From NCBI RefSeq assembly GCF_030253575.1, contig NC_080569.1, positions 25,352,001 through 25,416,000 on the forward strand: DNA of 64,000 nt, written 5' to 3'. This document shows, one piece after another, positions 49,612 through 61,935 of this stretch; position 1 is the first letter of the stretch; each line of letters starts with the position of its first letter. The DNA comes from Rhododendron vialii. Its lineage: Eukaryota > Streptophyta > Magnoliopsida > Ericales > Ericaceae. The translations under genes were made by a program, and so were the position numbers. Below the pieces are notes generated by a model. The model did no database searches and was not told the DNA's origin. It saw nothing but the letters and a program-made list of their open reading frames with translations.

Positions 49612-49641
49612 CTAGCAAATGCCCGTGCCTGAAGGCACGGG
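49612..49641 (-). mobile_element. Helitron 3' terminus (candidate)
   Basis: The minus strand reads CCCGTGCC-TTCA-GGCACGGG, a perfect 8-bp hairpin, then CATTTGCTAG and T. A hairpin 6-12 nt before CTAG, with insertion between A and T, is the Helitron 3' signature. The element would extend to higher coordinates. I could not locate its 5' TC end, and no RepHel sequence is visible, so it would be non-autonomous. Confidence 0.5.
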
Positions 49642-49649
49642 TCAACGTG

Positions 49650-50600
49650 ACGTAATATTGCTTCAATTGACAAAGCCAACTAATAATATCAATTACTAAA
49701 TTATGATCAATGAATCAAATATAAATAATAAATTCAACAAATCAAATTCTCCATTAAATTTAACATGCAAAATGAAAATGAACCACAAAACATGGGTTAG
49801 ATCTTTTAAAGATTTAGCTGCAAAAAGTATTCTAAAAAAGAGAGAGACTAAATGCACATAAGTGAAAATGTCATGAACATGTATTTTTTGCTCCCTTACA
49901 CTGAGGTTGCTTTCTTTTTCCGTTGTACACTATTTATGTTCTAGCAAATTTTCCGGTATCCAAAAACAATCAAGCCCTAAGATCTGATCTTATGCCTAGA
50001 TAACTACATAATACATGCATTAACTCCCAACTGTTTTTGCCATCCCAAAATTGTATTCATAGCCCTATCTAATACCAATATACCCACGGCAAAATATGTG
50101 TTCTTGTTCCTAATCATGTGACTAATTGTATTTTAGTGCCACTGGTCTCAACACATAATACACAAACATCAAAAAAAAATTACCACAAAATCCTAACAAA
50201 CACATGCACGAGAAATGGCATACGAAAAAGAGATGGGAAACTGAAAATCAAAGTTCTATGTTCTATATATCAATGGGCCCCCTATATCAATCCCCACAGC
50301 GAAATCAAACAGATACAAATCCAGAAAATTTGTCAGAACAAACCTCTGCACGACATATTAACCCTGTAACCCAGAAAAAGCAAAACAACTAATCATCATA
50401 GAAAAATACCTGTTACAGACGGCAAGAAACAGTAGAAAATATCTCCAACCCAGGGGATTTCGGAAGCTCAAACCTAGATAAAATTGAAGAATGTGGCAAA
50501 AACAACAATAAAGCACTGGAACAAATAATAGTAAGTGCGTATTAATGAGATAAAATTGAAGTTGTGTAGGTCAAGAACTCTTACCCTGAACTCGAAGAAT
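49650..50600. other. Intergenic, nothing recognised
   Basis: AT-rich, low-complexity sequence, possibly Helitron filler. Small open frames have no similarity I know. Confidence 0.4.
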
Positions 50601-50757
50601 TAGCTCTTTGCTTCCAACAAATCCGTGCTGGAAATTCCCCCAAGTTCAAACCCACTGAATTCCGAAACTTGATCGAGGAAGAGGGCTGCTCTCTGGACGT
50701 CGGTTGGCAAGAAAGAGAGGAAGAGAGAGGGAGCAACGAGAGGGAGGGAGAGAGCAA

Positions 50758-50765
<8 letters not shown>

Positions 50766-50796
<31 letters not shown>

Positions 50797-50807
50797 GGGG
50801 GGGGGGG
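50766..50807. repeat. (GA)n followed by poly-G
   Basis: An AG-dinucleotide run then G14. Simple sequence, prone to length variation and assembly error. The Ser/Leu-rich frames over it are artefacts. Confidence 0.9.
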
Positions 50808-51179
50808 TTTCGGCGCAAGGGTTTCAGAGTGATTTGGGGCGGGAGGGTTTCACGTTTTGGGGAGGGAAAACGTTGTGTAAGAGAAGGGGGTATTTTTGTC
50901 AAGGTTTGTTTTGAATTCCATGTCTTTGGAATTATTCTTCTCCTTTCCATGAATTTTGAATTCTGAAAAACTGGTTCATGACTTGGGTATTTTTTGCCCC
51001 TCTTCCCACTGTTCTGCAATTTCCCAAAAAGGGGAAGGGAGAGGGGCTGGCGTGAATCATGGGGTGGGAGAATTATTATTGCGGCGCGGAAACGTGACGC
51101 GGTGTAGGATGGTTTGGTTTTCGGTTTCAAAAAATTACAAAATTAATACCGTAGGCTAAATAAAATATTTTGAGACTAA

Positions 51180-52089
51180 GGCTCCGTTTGATAATCAGAC
51201 TATACCTTAGGATTGGACTACCAATTCCAAAGGCTTCCAAAACTCCTGTTTGATAACCAGATTATTACTCTGTTGGGATGAACAGTGAGTTCCATAGGGG
51301 TTATTACGAATCCCTCCTGGGACTTAGTATTCATAATCCTATCCCAGGTGGGTTGATTCAAAGGGACAAAGTTGTCCTCATTTGGTCCTACTATTCTTTT
51401 ACGGCTCTCATATGAAAGTTCTAGAGCTAAAAATTAATTATAACAATTTAAGATATAATGATAAAAAAAATAAGATATTCGCACTAATTTAAACGGATTG
51501 AAAATTGGAGCACTAAATTTTGTAAAACCGTTTATATATTAAAAATATGATTAAAAATTTAAGTGCTCCAATTTTCAATCCGTTCGAACCGGTGCAAAGA
51601 TCTTATTTTTTTCATCACTTTATCTTAAAAGTTCATAATTAATTTGTCTTTAGGGCTCTTATAATTAAGTATTTGCTTTTTATTTGGTTCTATGACTATT
51701 TCATGAAAGCCCTAAAGTTAAAAATTAATTATGACCATTTAGGATAAAATAATTAAAAAAATAAAATTTCCGCATCGATTCAGAGAAATTAAAAATTGGA
51801 ACACTTAATTTTTTAACTATATTTTTAATACATAAACAGTTGATATTGGCTTTGGTTATTTATTTTTTACCGGTTTGCTTTTGATGCATAATGCATGGTG
51901 TTGTTATCCTTTAGTTTTTTGGTAAGGGCAAAAATGAAAATGTATACTATCAATCCAATCCAATTCTATGTGAAATACGTATGATATAAATAATCTCATC
52001 ATCTAATTTCATACGAAACAAACCTGCAAATTACGAATTTCATCTTTTTATGAATCCCGACTCATCTAATACTTTTAACAAACGAGGCC
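51180..52089. mobile_element. PIF/Harbinger (Tourist-like) MITE, 910 bp, with nested foldback
   Basis: Left end GGCTCCGTTTGATAATC, right end CAAACGAGGCC, flanked by TAA at 51177-51179 and 52090-52092. The interior 51405-51850 is a double foldback of the same sequence family as 3.2-4.0 kb and 41.7-42.5 kb (AAGTGCTCCAATTTTCAATC, GTGCAAAGATCTTATTTTT). So an older element lies inside this one, or the family spread as cargo. Confidence 0.6.
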
Positions 52090-52111
52090 TAAGAAGAGTA
52101 TATGTTGTATA

Positions 52112-52515
52112 TGGGGGTGTTTGGGAACCTACTTTTTGGCTTTTTGGATTATGGCCAGAATGTATTTTTAGTATGGTAGGAATGTTTGAAAGATCTGTGC
52201 AGAATGTATTTTGAAATGTAGTAGTGTTTGGTAGATGATTGTCGAAAATGAATTATGGGTTGGATTTTTACCATATTGCCCTTTGTCTTTATTACTTTGT
52301 CAAAAATGAAGGGAGGAAAGTGGGTATTTTGGTAATTGACCACAGAATCCAAAAATGCAAAAATGTGAAAAACACCTCTAGACCTACTTCTAGGTGTTTG
52401 CCTCTAAACCCAAAAACCGAAAATCCATTCTCCCATAATTCATTCTCAAAATGAAATGCCAAACACCCAAAAAAGAAAAATGAGAATCCGAAAATGCAAA
52501 AATTAAACACCCCCA
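52112..52515. mobile_element. TIR element, GGGGGTGTTT ends
   Basis: Ends TGGGGGTGTTTG and mirrored AAACACCCCCA. Long inner arms (AATGAATTATGGGTTGG region) are only partly mirrored. No clear target duplication. 404 bp, non-coding. Confidence 0.5.
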
Positions 52516-53145
52516 CAATAAGAGGAGTGGGTGGGGTGGGAAGTGGAAAGAGAAAAGATAAGGTGAGGTGGGGTGGGGTGGGGTGGGGTGGGAAAAGGAA
52601 AAGAAGACTGGTTTGTCGGGTAAGGGAGGGGGCAAGGGAAAAAGGAAAGGAGAAAAAAAAGAAAAGGGAAAGGGAAAGGGAAAGGGGCTGGCGACTGGCG
52701 TGAATCATTGGGTGGGAGAATTTATTATTGCGGGCACGGAAACGGGGTCACGCGGTGTACGACGGTCCCCTGACTACGACTATCCGCCCAATAGATTGAT
52801 CTACTAAGGGTCGATTGGTAGGAAGGTGTGTTGCGTTGGGTTCTGTTAACCTTCCGGTTCTTCTGGATTGCTAACGTGGTTTGATTTTTGAAAAATTACG
52901 AAATTAATACCGTAGTCTAAATAAAATATTTTGAGACTAATCGCAGTCTCGATTTACGGAACAGGAATCTCGACAGCCAAGAAAATATTTTTTGTGGGTA
53001 TTAATACATCCAAATTGAATTTAAAATTACATCTATTATTTAATCAAATTAATATTCCAAAAATTGATTAATAACGGAAATAATTTTTCTGAAATAATAT
53101 CACAAATTTTTTATTTAATGAAAATTTTGGGATATTACAGTAATA
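52516..53145 (-). repeat. GC-rich dispersed repeat, copy 2, ending in LTR-like sequence
   Basis: 52533-52690 repeats 48624-48760. 52685-52940 repeats 51040-51175 with about 110 extra bases (shared AAATTAATACCGTAG and AAATAAAATATTTTGAGAC). On the minus strand the block begins TGTAATATCCCAAAATTTTC at 53141, the form of a plant Gypsy LTR start. No internal domains were found, so this is a suspected LTR relic only. Confidence 0.4.
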
Positions 53146-56100
53146 ACTAAAAGCTATCGTTATTTCGTGGTACCGTAGTTGTGGGCCACAGATTGTAAAT
53201 TAACGTCGTTGGGTGAGTATGTATTTCGATTGTACATTAGAGAGCTCTATATGTATTTTTTTTTTACACTCCTATTTATCAATTCATAATAAAACTGGCA
53301 ATTCATATAAAATAATTTTACGGACATGAGTTGGTAAAGGTCTAAGGTGATTCTTAAATCACTGGCCGGTCACAGATTCTTTATAACCATGGATTTGGGT
53401 CGTGACATTTTTAAAAGTCTAGATTTGCGCACCTAACATTTATTTAGAAACAGAGGAAGTATTATATATTTTTGAGTTCTTATTTCGCCTCGTAGTTAAT
53501 TTTTTTAGAATAGAGGCTATGTATTTTTACCCCCTTATTTGTACTAATTTATGAGATTTTTTACATATATTATTGGTGAATAAATCAACTAGAAGAGTTA
53601 AGGTAATTTCTGAACACCCTACCACAAGTTTCTGGAGCCGCCAATGACTTGCTTCTTTTACTTTGGCGGTTTTACTCTTGACAAGAAGAGATTTTGTGCG
53701 CCATCAAATGGACGAGAGAAATACTCGTACAACAAAATTGAGGTATTTTCCATAAGGATTCCTTCCAATAATCTATGCGCGTTAATCGTGCTAGAAACGA
53801 TTCATATATCATTGCAATTTGCATGTCTTACTCCATATCCCCAAATATAGTGAGCCCCTACAAACAGGAAATGAAAAGTGAAGATGTGAGAAATGCCATT
53901 GCCCACTAGTCAGATGCCATTCTTCTCAACTTGAGTCCCTTCTCAAAACCAATCACATTTTTACCGTGTCACAAAAACTATCGTCAAAACCAAGAGATTG
54001 CACATTTGAATCTTACGGAGGCAAAACATTTCAAATTTTAGAACCACTAGAGGCAAGGTTGTAGCCAGGGGGCGGGTCTAGTACGGGCGGCCGCCACGGC
54101 AAGAATTTTAGAAAATTCAATTATTATATGTAAAATTTTTTTTTATCCCCAACTTATATCGATTTGCCACCTCTAGATTTTTTTCCTTATTTTTTGCTAT
54201 ATACTAGTCCTAAATCCTCTATTTTTTTCTCAAGAAAAAAGATCCAAAATAGTATTCCAAAACTAAATCTAATGGGCCAAAGTAAAATAATATAAAGGAT
54301 GAGGTCTAATTAAGGAAAAAAAAAATCCACACTTCAACCTAAATCAACTTAACCAAAATCAAAATAGTTGACATTGTGCACGACTCAGCAATAGTGAATT
54401 TCTCATTTAGTGGACTTCCAAATTTCCAATGCCGGCACTGTGCAATAGTGGACTTCCGAAAAATTAAAAAGTCATTTATTGTTTGGCTCTTTGTGTGAAT
54501 TTCTCAAACTCCATTGAAAAAAAGATAGTCTTCTTCAATTTTTCAATAATCAATTCAACTTAGAGAGCAAATAAAAAAATTATTGACGTTAAAAAAATTA
54601 TTGAATGTTTTAAACCCCTCATTGAGTTTGTTTTGAGAAATAGATGGTATTTGTACTATACGGAAAAAAAATCCCTTATTGAGTTTTTCCTAGAGTCAAT
54701 GATTATTCATATTGCAATGCATCTTTTTATTTTTTTAGTATACATTTCGTCACTGTTAGGGAAAAAAAATTCCTAACTCCGTCTTTGACTAGAGGGCTTG
54801 CCCAATCATTAACTTCAGGTTTCAGAATCAGTTGAGGAGCGCGGAAGCTCGCCCAGGAATGCAGTCATAAAAAAAAAAAATTCTCATATCACCGAAACAT
54901 TTGTTTTTTTACTAATATAAAATTGTTAATCGGACTCATGGTTGTTTGCTTATTCTTAATCGCTTGATAGTTAGCGCACGTACATAGGTTAAACTTGTGG
55001 TACTCCAGCTGATTACTTCACTGCTTAGCTGCATTTTATAGTTGATTTCATATTTGATAGGCTTGTTGAGATTAGCCATCACATGCTTCAACTGGGGACT
55101 TGGTTGTACAATTGCACGCCAAGTGTTTGTTAACTTGTCTAAATGGTTAGTTGGGGAAATTCCTAACATCAAATGAAACACGAGCACAAGTTCTGGTGCT
55201 TTACCATGTGTACGTACTTGGAGCTATACATTTCTACTTTCAGTTAGGAACGAAAATTAGTCTGATCAATTACGTGCCGCTTTCTGACTTGCATACCGGT
55301 TTGAATTACAATCTTTTTCCATTGTTTCATTGTTTAAATCCTGCACCCTTATTACTTGCACGCTCTTACAAATATCTGCATTTTTCTTCCCCGTACGCTT
55401 AACTGTAACCGCATTGTTCACTGCTTGACAAATTTTTGTGGTCATCCAGTAAACTTTAGTGATGTTGTAGCCTGTTGGCAGCTTTGTGTAACATCTTCCT
55501 CACTTCCCTTTTTTTGTCTTCTTTATTAATAATGGAGATTCCCAAAACAAGAAAATAATTGTGGGTTAGCCTTTGTTTTCTTTCCATTATTTGTGGTGGT
55601 CCACTTGAGTTGAATATCCACCTTCAAATTGTATGACAGGACATATGAATACAAGTTGTTACCCAAAAAACAAAAAAAAAAGTTGACTTGGCCAGAAGAC
55701 TTTTAGAGTGGCACCGATCAGGTAATTAAAAGTTTCTCTGTCCTTTTTTGAGCACCTTTGTTGGGTTTATGTTCAAACAACCATTGTTTTTAGGAATTGA
55801 TATTCGCGCTTCCAAAATTATTGACGGCACTCTATTTATAATTTGACTTCACTTTATAAATGGAGCGCCATAAGTAATTTTAAGAGCGCGAATATTAATT
55901 TTCTTATTTTTTTTCTCCAACTAGCTGAATGTATAGTTGGATCCATCCATGGTCTTATAAGTTCCTCTAAACTTGACTTATTCTTTGTTTTAATTCGTTT
56001 TTTCTAAATTTTTGTTAGATTTGCATGTTTTTTTTAGATTAATTAATTATTTCGACAAAAGAAATCTAAAAAGTATAAAATTATGATCAATAGAAAAAAA

Positions 56101-56260
56101 AAGGTTCATTTTTTTAAATGATAAAAAAAATCATTAAAGACAGAAAAAATATTCTGACAACAAAGAAATGTGGGGTTCAGAGCATTGGTAATCTTCTCAT
56201 GTACAGTAGTTGTTTTCTTTGGTGGTGGAAAGTAAACTGTTGACTTCTGCTTTTTGAGAT
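53146..56260. other. Intergenic, nothing recognised
   Basis: AT-rich sequence. Small open frames at 53644, 54936 and 55151 have no recognisable motif. Near 54070 a GC-rich CGGGCGGCCGCCACGGC stands out from its surroundings, possibly the end of an old hAT element. Confidence 0.4.
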
Positions 56261-56289
56261 AGGATCAAATTGGAACTGTACGTCCGTAA

Positions 56290-56484
56290 CACTTGGAAAC
56301 ACAAATCTCTCTCTCTCTCTCTCTCTCTGGAGATCTCTCATCTCAATTCTGATCCTTCTTCTCTGTTTCTGGCGAAAACACCCCGAATTCTGAAGATTAA
56401 CTGCAAATCGGTAGCTCTTACTACCTCGGTCGTAGTACCGACACCCCGATTTCCGGTGGAAGATCTAGTACCCCGAATTAATTC
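56290..56484 (+). other. Possible 5' leader exon of an unassigned plus-strand gene
   Basis: A (CT)n tract followed by moderately GC-balanced sequence ends in AATTCTG|GTAATG, a reasonable donor. The composition resembles plant leader exons. It could pair with the exon-like module at 61808-61935. No protein similarity; this is inference. Confidence 0.25.
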
Positions 56485-56705
56485 TGGTAATGAACTACTG
56501 TTGCTCCCAAATTCTCTGTTTTTTCTTCCTTGATGTTCTGTTCACAAACTTGGAACAGATCTGAATAGTTTCTCAGTTTCTTAGCGGAAAATCGTTTTGG
56601 CATTTCTTCTTCCATATTTTGCTGTAAAAATGGTCAAGTCGTTATTCAGTGAAAGCGGATCAAAAAGAATAAATAAAAAAATTCAGTGGAAGATACACTT
56701 GCTTA

Positions 56706-57600
56706 GGGCCCGTTTCACAATGGGTTTAAAAACTTATTTTTGTCTAATAATAAGCCATATTCACAAAAAAGTGAATAAATATTTATTTTTTAAGAAGATA
56801 ATTTCAAGCTCAAGATTCTGTGTTTATGCAAATAATTTTTCTATCAATATAGATCTTATTTGATAGATTTTATTGAGATCTTTAATATGGTGCAAAAAAA
56901 TTTAAAAATTATTTTTCATTTATATTATTTTTAAATTTAAAAATATGAAATAAGCTACTTATTTAGATTTTGTGGAATAATCTTTCTTATTTTTTTAAAA
57001 AAGTTTTAAAATAAGTACTTATTTTTTAAGTAATTTTCTGGAACGGGACCTTATGCCTCGTTTCAGAAGGGATTTTAAGTACTTATTTTTTAAGAAGGCA
57101 ATTTCAAACTCAAAAATAATTGGCTGTCCCGTTCCAGAACGGATTTTAAGTACTTATTTTTTAAAAAGATAATTTCAAACTCAAAAATAATTGGCTTAAT
57201 GAGATATAAAAATATGAAATATGGATCTTGTTTGAAAAATCTCATAGTGCAAAAAAAATTAAAAAATTAATTTTCATTTATATTATTTTTGAATTTGAAA
57301 ATATGAAATAAGTACTTATTTTTTAAGAACGTGTTCTGAAATGGGGGCCTTAGAACCTGTTCCGTTTTCTTTCTAAACCTTTTTTTTAAAAAAAAGAAGG
57401 TAATTTCAAACTCACATATTATGAAAATGAAAAATAATTTTTTTAATTTTTTTTATACCATTTAAAAGACTTTAATGAGATTTATTAAACAAGATTAATA
57501 TTAATAGAAAAATTATTTACTTAAATACATAATTTTTTAGTTTAAAATTACTTTTTTTTTTTTCAAAAAGAACTTTTAAAAAGAAAGTGGAACGCCGAAG
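56706..57600. repeat. Cluster of three to four AT-rich 'gttcc-agaac' MITE copies
   Basis: Units with ends such as GGGCCCGTTTCA or CCCGTTCCAGAACGG, followed by TTTTAAGTACTTATTTTTTAA and AATTTCAAACTC, start near 56706, 57050, 57127 and 57355. Some are complete foldbacks and some are partial. They look serially nested. The family member at 5130-5375 is a separate insertion. Confidence 0.6.
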
Positions 57601-58149
57601 TGACAAGTACTTCCAGTGGAGGTCCTCCTGATTTTGGACAGAAACTATTTTGACGTAGAAATATGTCGAAATATTAGTGGTAACATGTGTTTAACTCTTT
57701 ATGACGGCTCGAATTTAAAGAGAAAAAAACGAGAGAGTAGTGGGGTGAGAAAAGAAAAAAAGGCTTTAATTTGGGCCGTTCAACACATTTTTGGACGGTT
57801 CGGATAGATTGTTCGGGTACCGCTTGGGCACGGCCACATGGTATAGATTTTTTTTCTTCATATTTTTATCCAAATTTATTATTAAATGACATACTTGTAA
57901 TTAATGAGGGACATACTTATAATTAATAAGAGTGAAAAGAGAGTTTGAAAAAAATGGTTATGAGTTTGAGTCTTTCCAAATTTGGGTGAGAAAATGGGTT
58001 GAACTTAAGATGGATATGCAAATGGGTACGTGACATTGGAGATGGATTTTTAAGTTTTTTACTCAAATTTTGGTTATGGAGAATAAATTGGGCAGTAAGT
58101 CTGTTAACGCTGACAATTTCTGCAAAGATTGCACACAGATCCGTGTTTG

Positions 58150-58427
58150 GGGCCCACTCCGAATCCCACACGAATGATCCGAATCGTTCATTAAATGTAA
58201 AATATTTTTTCAAGAGCTCTTGCGAAAAATCAGATTAATCCGATACATATATATGCCCGATTGAATCATCTAACTTTTCATTAACCTGAAATCCAAATGA
58301 AAAGTTAAATGATTAAATCGAGCACCTAAAAATATTGGATTGAGCCAATATTTCGCGGAGGGCGTTGAAAAATATTTTACATTTAAGGAACAGATTGGAT
58401 TATTTATATAGGCTAGTGGGCCTCACA
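58150..58427. mobile_element. Foldback MITE, about 280 bp
   Basis: The left arm (GGGGCCCACTCC, then TTAAATGTAAAATATTTTTTCA) is mirrored by TGAAAAATATTTTACATTTAA and AGTGGGCC on the right. The centre is near 58285 (AACTTTTCATT / AATGAAAAGTT). Non-coding. Confidence 0.6.
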
Positions 58428-59549
58428 ACAAATCTGTAAACTTTTGCTGTGTGTGAAGTATTACTGTAAAATAGATAAGCATCGGAGATTTTTTAAACAC
58501 GGCATACCCTATGGCCTATACCTGTCACCGAGTCCAGCTGTACAAAATGCTTATGACGCTGAATTTTTTCTTACAATTTCTGTTTGTAATTAACTTTTAA
58601 AAGATCATATTATCAGTCATTTATTACTTTTTTCATAAATTTAACTTTCTGAAGCATAATTTTGTATTGTAGACAAAAGAGAGTATTGTGATTAACAGGT
58701 TATTATATTCAAAACCTTAAAAAGATTTATCTTACAACTTTATGAAGTTGAATTAGGTATAAAAGGCAAGTGATGTATTGCAGTTGGTGTCTCCTTTATA
58801 TTTCCATGCACATAGGTAGGATTCGATTGAATCGATTCCCGTAAGCACTTATTTCCCTTCCCAAATTTCCTAGGATATAGTAGGTTAGGTTTAATGAATG
58901 ACAAAAAATTGAATAGTTTCACCCTAACGAATCCAGAAGTAATATTCACTGATATCCGTTAAGCTGATTTTTTATTGGACCCATAAAATAATATTTTAAA
59001 ATTTATTGATATTTTTTGATTTTTTTTGGGATCCAAAATGGACCTCACATAAGATGTAGTGTAAAAATGTAGTATACCTATGTGTAGTGTTAAGGATAAA
59101 AGAGTCCGTCTATACGAACCAATCGTGGTGCACGGTGCACCGACCCTTTTTTTTGCACCACTTCGGGGTCTTGAACAATGATCCGATCCATCGAGGAAGT
59201 TCAAAACAAAATTTCGGGTAGGTCTTAAAAAAATCAGCTTGATTGGACAACTGTAGCTCCTTCATTTAATTTTCTAAATTTTTTCCAGTTTCAAGATCCT
59301 GCAAACTGGTAGAGGATTGGATGAAACACATATAGTTATTCGATCGAGTTGTTTTTTCGTATGCCTACTCGGAAATTTATTTTAAAATTACTCAATGGAA
59401 CGGATCGTTGTTCAAGACCCCGAATCTGTCACTTATATTTTAGTGCTTTTACTGTAACTTACGGTGCAATATGATGGCAATTTTCCATTGTACTATATCA
59501 TATTATTGTACTCTGGTTTCCACATGGACTAATCTGAAATATTATACAG

Positions 59550-59652
59550 GTCAAGGTTTTCCCTGTTAATGCAACGTTTTTGCTTCTCCATTCCTCTCAG
59601 ACCGAAGTTACTATTGCTAAGAATTTCCAATTAATTACTCTCATGGCTTAAG
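59550..59652 (+). pseudogene. Exon-like module, copy 1 (start codon followed by stop)
   Basis: After an acceptor-like ATTATACAG|GTCAAGG, about 93 nt of leader (with AATGCAACGTTTTTGCTTCTCC-type sequence) leads to ATGGCTTAAG|GTAATT. The ATG at 59643 is followed by GCT and TAA. The module matches 61808-61935, whose ATG reads on. This copy is therefore a broken duplicate or non-coding exon. Confidence 0.4.
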
Positions 59653-59699
59653 GTAATTTTACGCAGTTCATTTACTCCTTGTCTATGTTTCAACTAATA

Positions 59700-59960
59700 C
59701 TTTTTTTTTGAACGGCGAAATTTTTTTTCATTAATCATAAAAATGCAAAGATGAAAACAGTACAATAGGCAATGAAATGCATTGACAGAGGTTTGAAGAG
59801 TATAGAAACCCTTCTATAACTGCTAGTCACAAATACAGAACCTACCTCCAAGCCCCTCAAATTTTAAAATAAAACGAAAACAACAAAAATAAATAAGCAC
59901 CACAATGTTTACGAGGTGCCAACGGAAAAGAATATATTAGTCTGTTCATAGAATTTCTAA
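59700..59960 (-). repeat. Possible LINE 3' end (poly-T on plus strand)
   Basis: Starts TTTTTTTTTGAACGGCGAAA and continues into non-coding sequence, a form I associate with 3' tails of plant LINEs on the minus strand. No coding domain is attached. Confidence 0.3.
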
Positions 59961-60106
59961 GGTCAATGTCAAACCATTAAAGTGTATGTTAAACATTTTA
60001 GCATAATAATCACTATTTAGAATGTTAGAACGTGTATGGAAGATTATAAAACACCAAGTGAACCAAGAGTGTGTGAGAAACCATTGTTAGTGCAGTTGGT
60101 CGTCTC

Positions 60107-60519
60107 TAAGGGTCATCATTTAGTTCGAAGGCCCGCGACCCGTCCAAAGCCCGTCCGTCCGGGCTTTTACCCGACCTGTAATTTGTAATGGGCGGACTCG
60201 GTCCTATGAATTTTTACTCGGCCCGCCATAGGCCCGGTCTGTCAGCCCGCCCGTGGTAGTAGCCCAAAAGCCCGCCAACGGGCCCCCTATTAGCCCAAAA
60301 TCCCACAAAACCCTTTCTTTTTTCCCTTGAAATAGTTTTGCCCAAGGAAATTTAAGCTCGCCCAGCTTTTGGCCCGCCAATTGGGCTAGCCTATGGGCCG
60401 GGCTTGGGCTTCAATTTATGGTAGGTAGCCCGGCCCGCCAAAAAGAAAAATCCCGATCGGCCCGTCCCGTGGGCGGGCTTGGGCAGCGACTTGCCGGCCC
60501 GGCCCGATGATGACCCTTA
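60107..60519. mobile_element. GC-rich hAT MITE, 413 bp
   Basis: Ends TAAGGGTCATCAT / ATGATGACCCTTA, with GTCGTCTC flanking at 60099-60106 and 60520-60527, the 8-bp duplication of hAT elements. The body is full of GGCCCG/CGGGCC words on both strands, unlike the AT-rich surroundings. No open frame of interest. Confidence 0.8.
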
Positions 60520-60527
60520 GTCGTCTC

Positions 60528-61740
60528 CTAGTTGATTTAGCTTACTCAATTTTAGATGATTAATTAATGAATCAATTTGTGACTCCAAAGACCATATATG
60601 ATTTCAGTAAAAACCAAAAATTAAAGAGAAGTAAATAGAACAAAGAAGAGGAATGATAGACCATGTGGTCTGTCATTAAGTCGGAATCCTTAGGGAGAAA
60701 TGTTGCACACAGAGGAATATTTTTGTCAAGAAGTAGAAATAAAATGGCAGTTGTTGCTCAAATCATTTAGATGAAGCTTAGAACAAACCAATTTTCAGTT
60801 TGGACGATTACTTTATTGTGCACCTTGATGTCCATGAGGTCCCAAGGAATTTGCAAGAGCCAATTTGAAGGGGAAAATGAAATAAGAAAAACGATCAAAG
60901 AACTATAAGGAGATAACAATGTGGTTACTGATCTTATTTTCTTGTTTTTTTTTTGTTTTATTATTTATTTGACTAAGAAACGAGCTCAATTTGCCCTCTT
61001 ACACCGCATTGCTTGTGCTTACAAAGCTAAGCAACCCAATCAAATTTCATATATCGTCAACTCATCATATCGCTTTCATTTGACAGTTGCTACAGTCTCC
61101 ATAAAAAATTGAATTTAGACACTTAATTTGCGTGGTTGTGGGTGGTCAACTAGTTACATTGTTCCGTTATCATGGGAAACCTTGTATAAAGGACCTCTTG
61201 CCAAATCCCCTTGGACAAAATGGCTATGACTTTGTTGGTGAAATTAGTTTCATTATCCATTTTGTCTCCCAAACATATGTTTTTCATTTTTATATCTCAA
61301 GTTTCAAAGATCATGCATTTCTTAGTCTATGATAAGTTTAATTTTACAAAAGACGAATGGTTGACATTGCAAATGTAAGACAAAAGTACATTTGAAAAAT
61401 TACGTCCAGGGGAATTCTCTATCTACGCACACCTACAAAGTTTAATGTAGTGCAAAACTCTCTCGTCTTCTACCAACCTTTAGTCGTAATTTTAGTTTCA
61501 CACAACCATTGACCATCACCATTAGATGCCCCCCAACCCTCTCGCGCCCTCCACCACCATACCTGCCACCAAACGCGTGCATTGTTGACATAATGACATT
61601 GAACTGTGAGAATTTGCTTTTTAGATATGGTATTTTGTCACCTTAGGTGGATTAAGAAGAGGGGTGTGAAAATCACTTTCCTCTTTTAATACTTGTATTT
61701 TAGCTTAATATGCCAACATTGTAGCAAGTTTCAAAGTATA
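60528..61740. other. Intergenic, nothing recognised
   Basis: AT-rich. The open frames at 60921 and 61132 have no identifiable domains. Confidence 0.4.
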
Positions 61741-61807
61741 TCTTACGGTAATCATCATTCTTGATGTTTATCCTTTGGTCCCCAAATGAACTAATCTGAA
61801 TATACAG

Positions 61808-61935
61808 GTCAAGTTGCTACCAGTAATGCAACATTTTTGCTTCTCCAATCCTCTCTGCTCCAGTGTTGGAAGGAAATAGTAGCTGATTCTTTCTCGACGT
61901 CTTGATATTTTTCCAAGTATCTCCCATGGCTGAAG
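61808..61935 (+). other. Exon-like module, copy 2: possible first coding exon (ATG GCT GAA G|)
   Basis: An acceptor-like ATATACAG|GTCAAG, 118 nt of leader, ATG at 61926, and donor GAAG|GTAAAT at 61935, so the protein would begin Met-Ala-Glu and continue in a later exon. I see no continuing exon before 64000. The homologous module at 59550 shows the unit was duplicated. It may be the 5' end of a gene outside the window; function unknown. Confidence 0.35.

Noticed and set aside
50600..51130. 176-residue Pro/Ser/Leu-rich minus-strand frame
   Set aside because: Runs through (GA)n and poly-G tracts; no domain.
46045..53141. A single 7-kb LTR retrotransposon
   Set aside because: The two LTR-like starts face each other rather than repeat directly, and there are no gag or pol domains between them.
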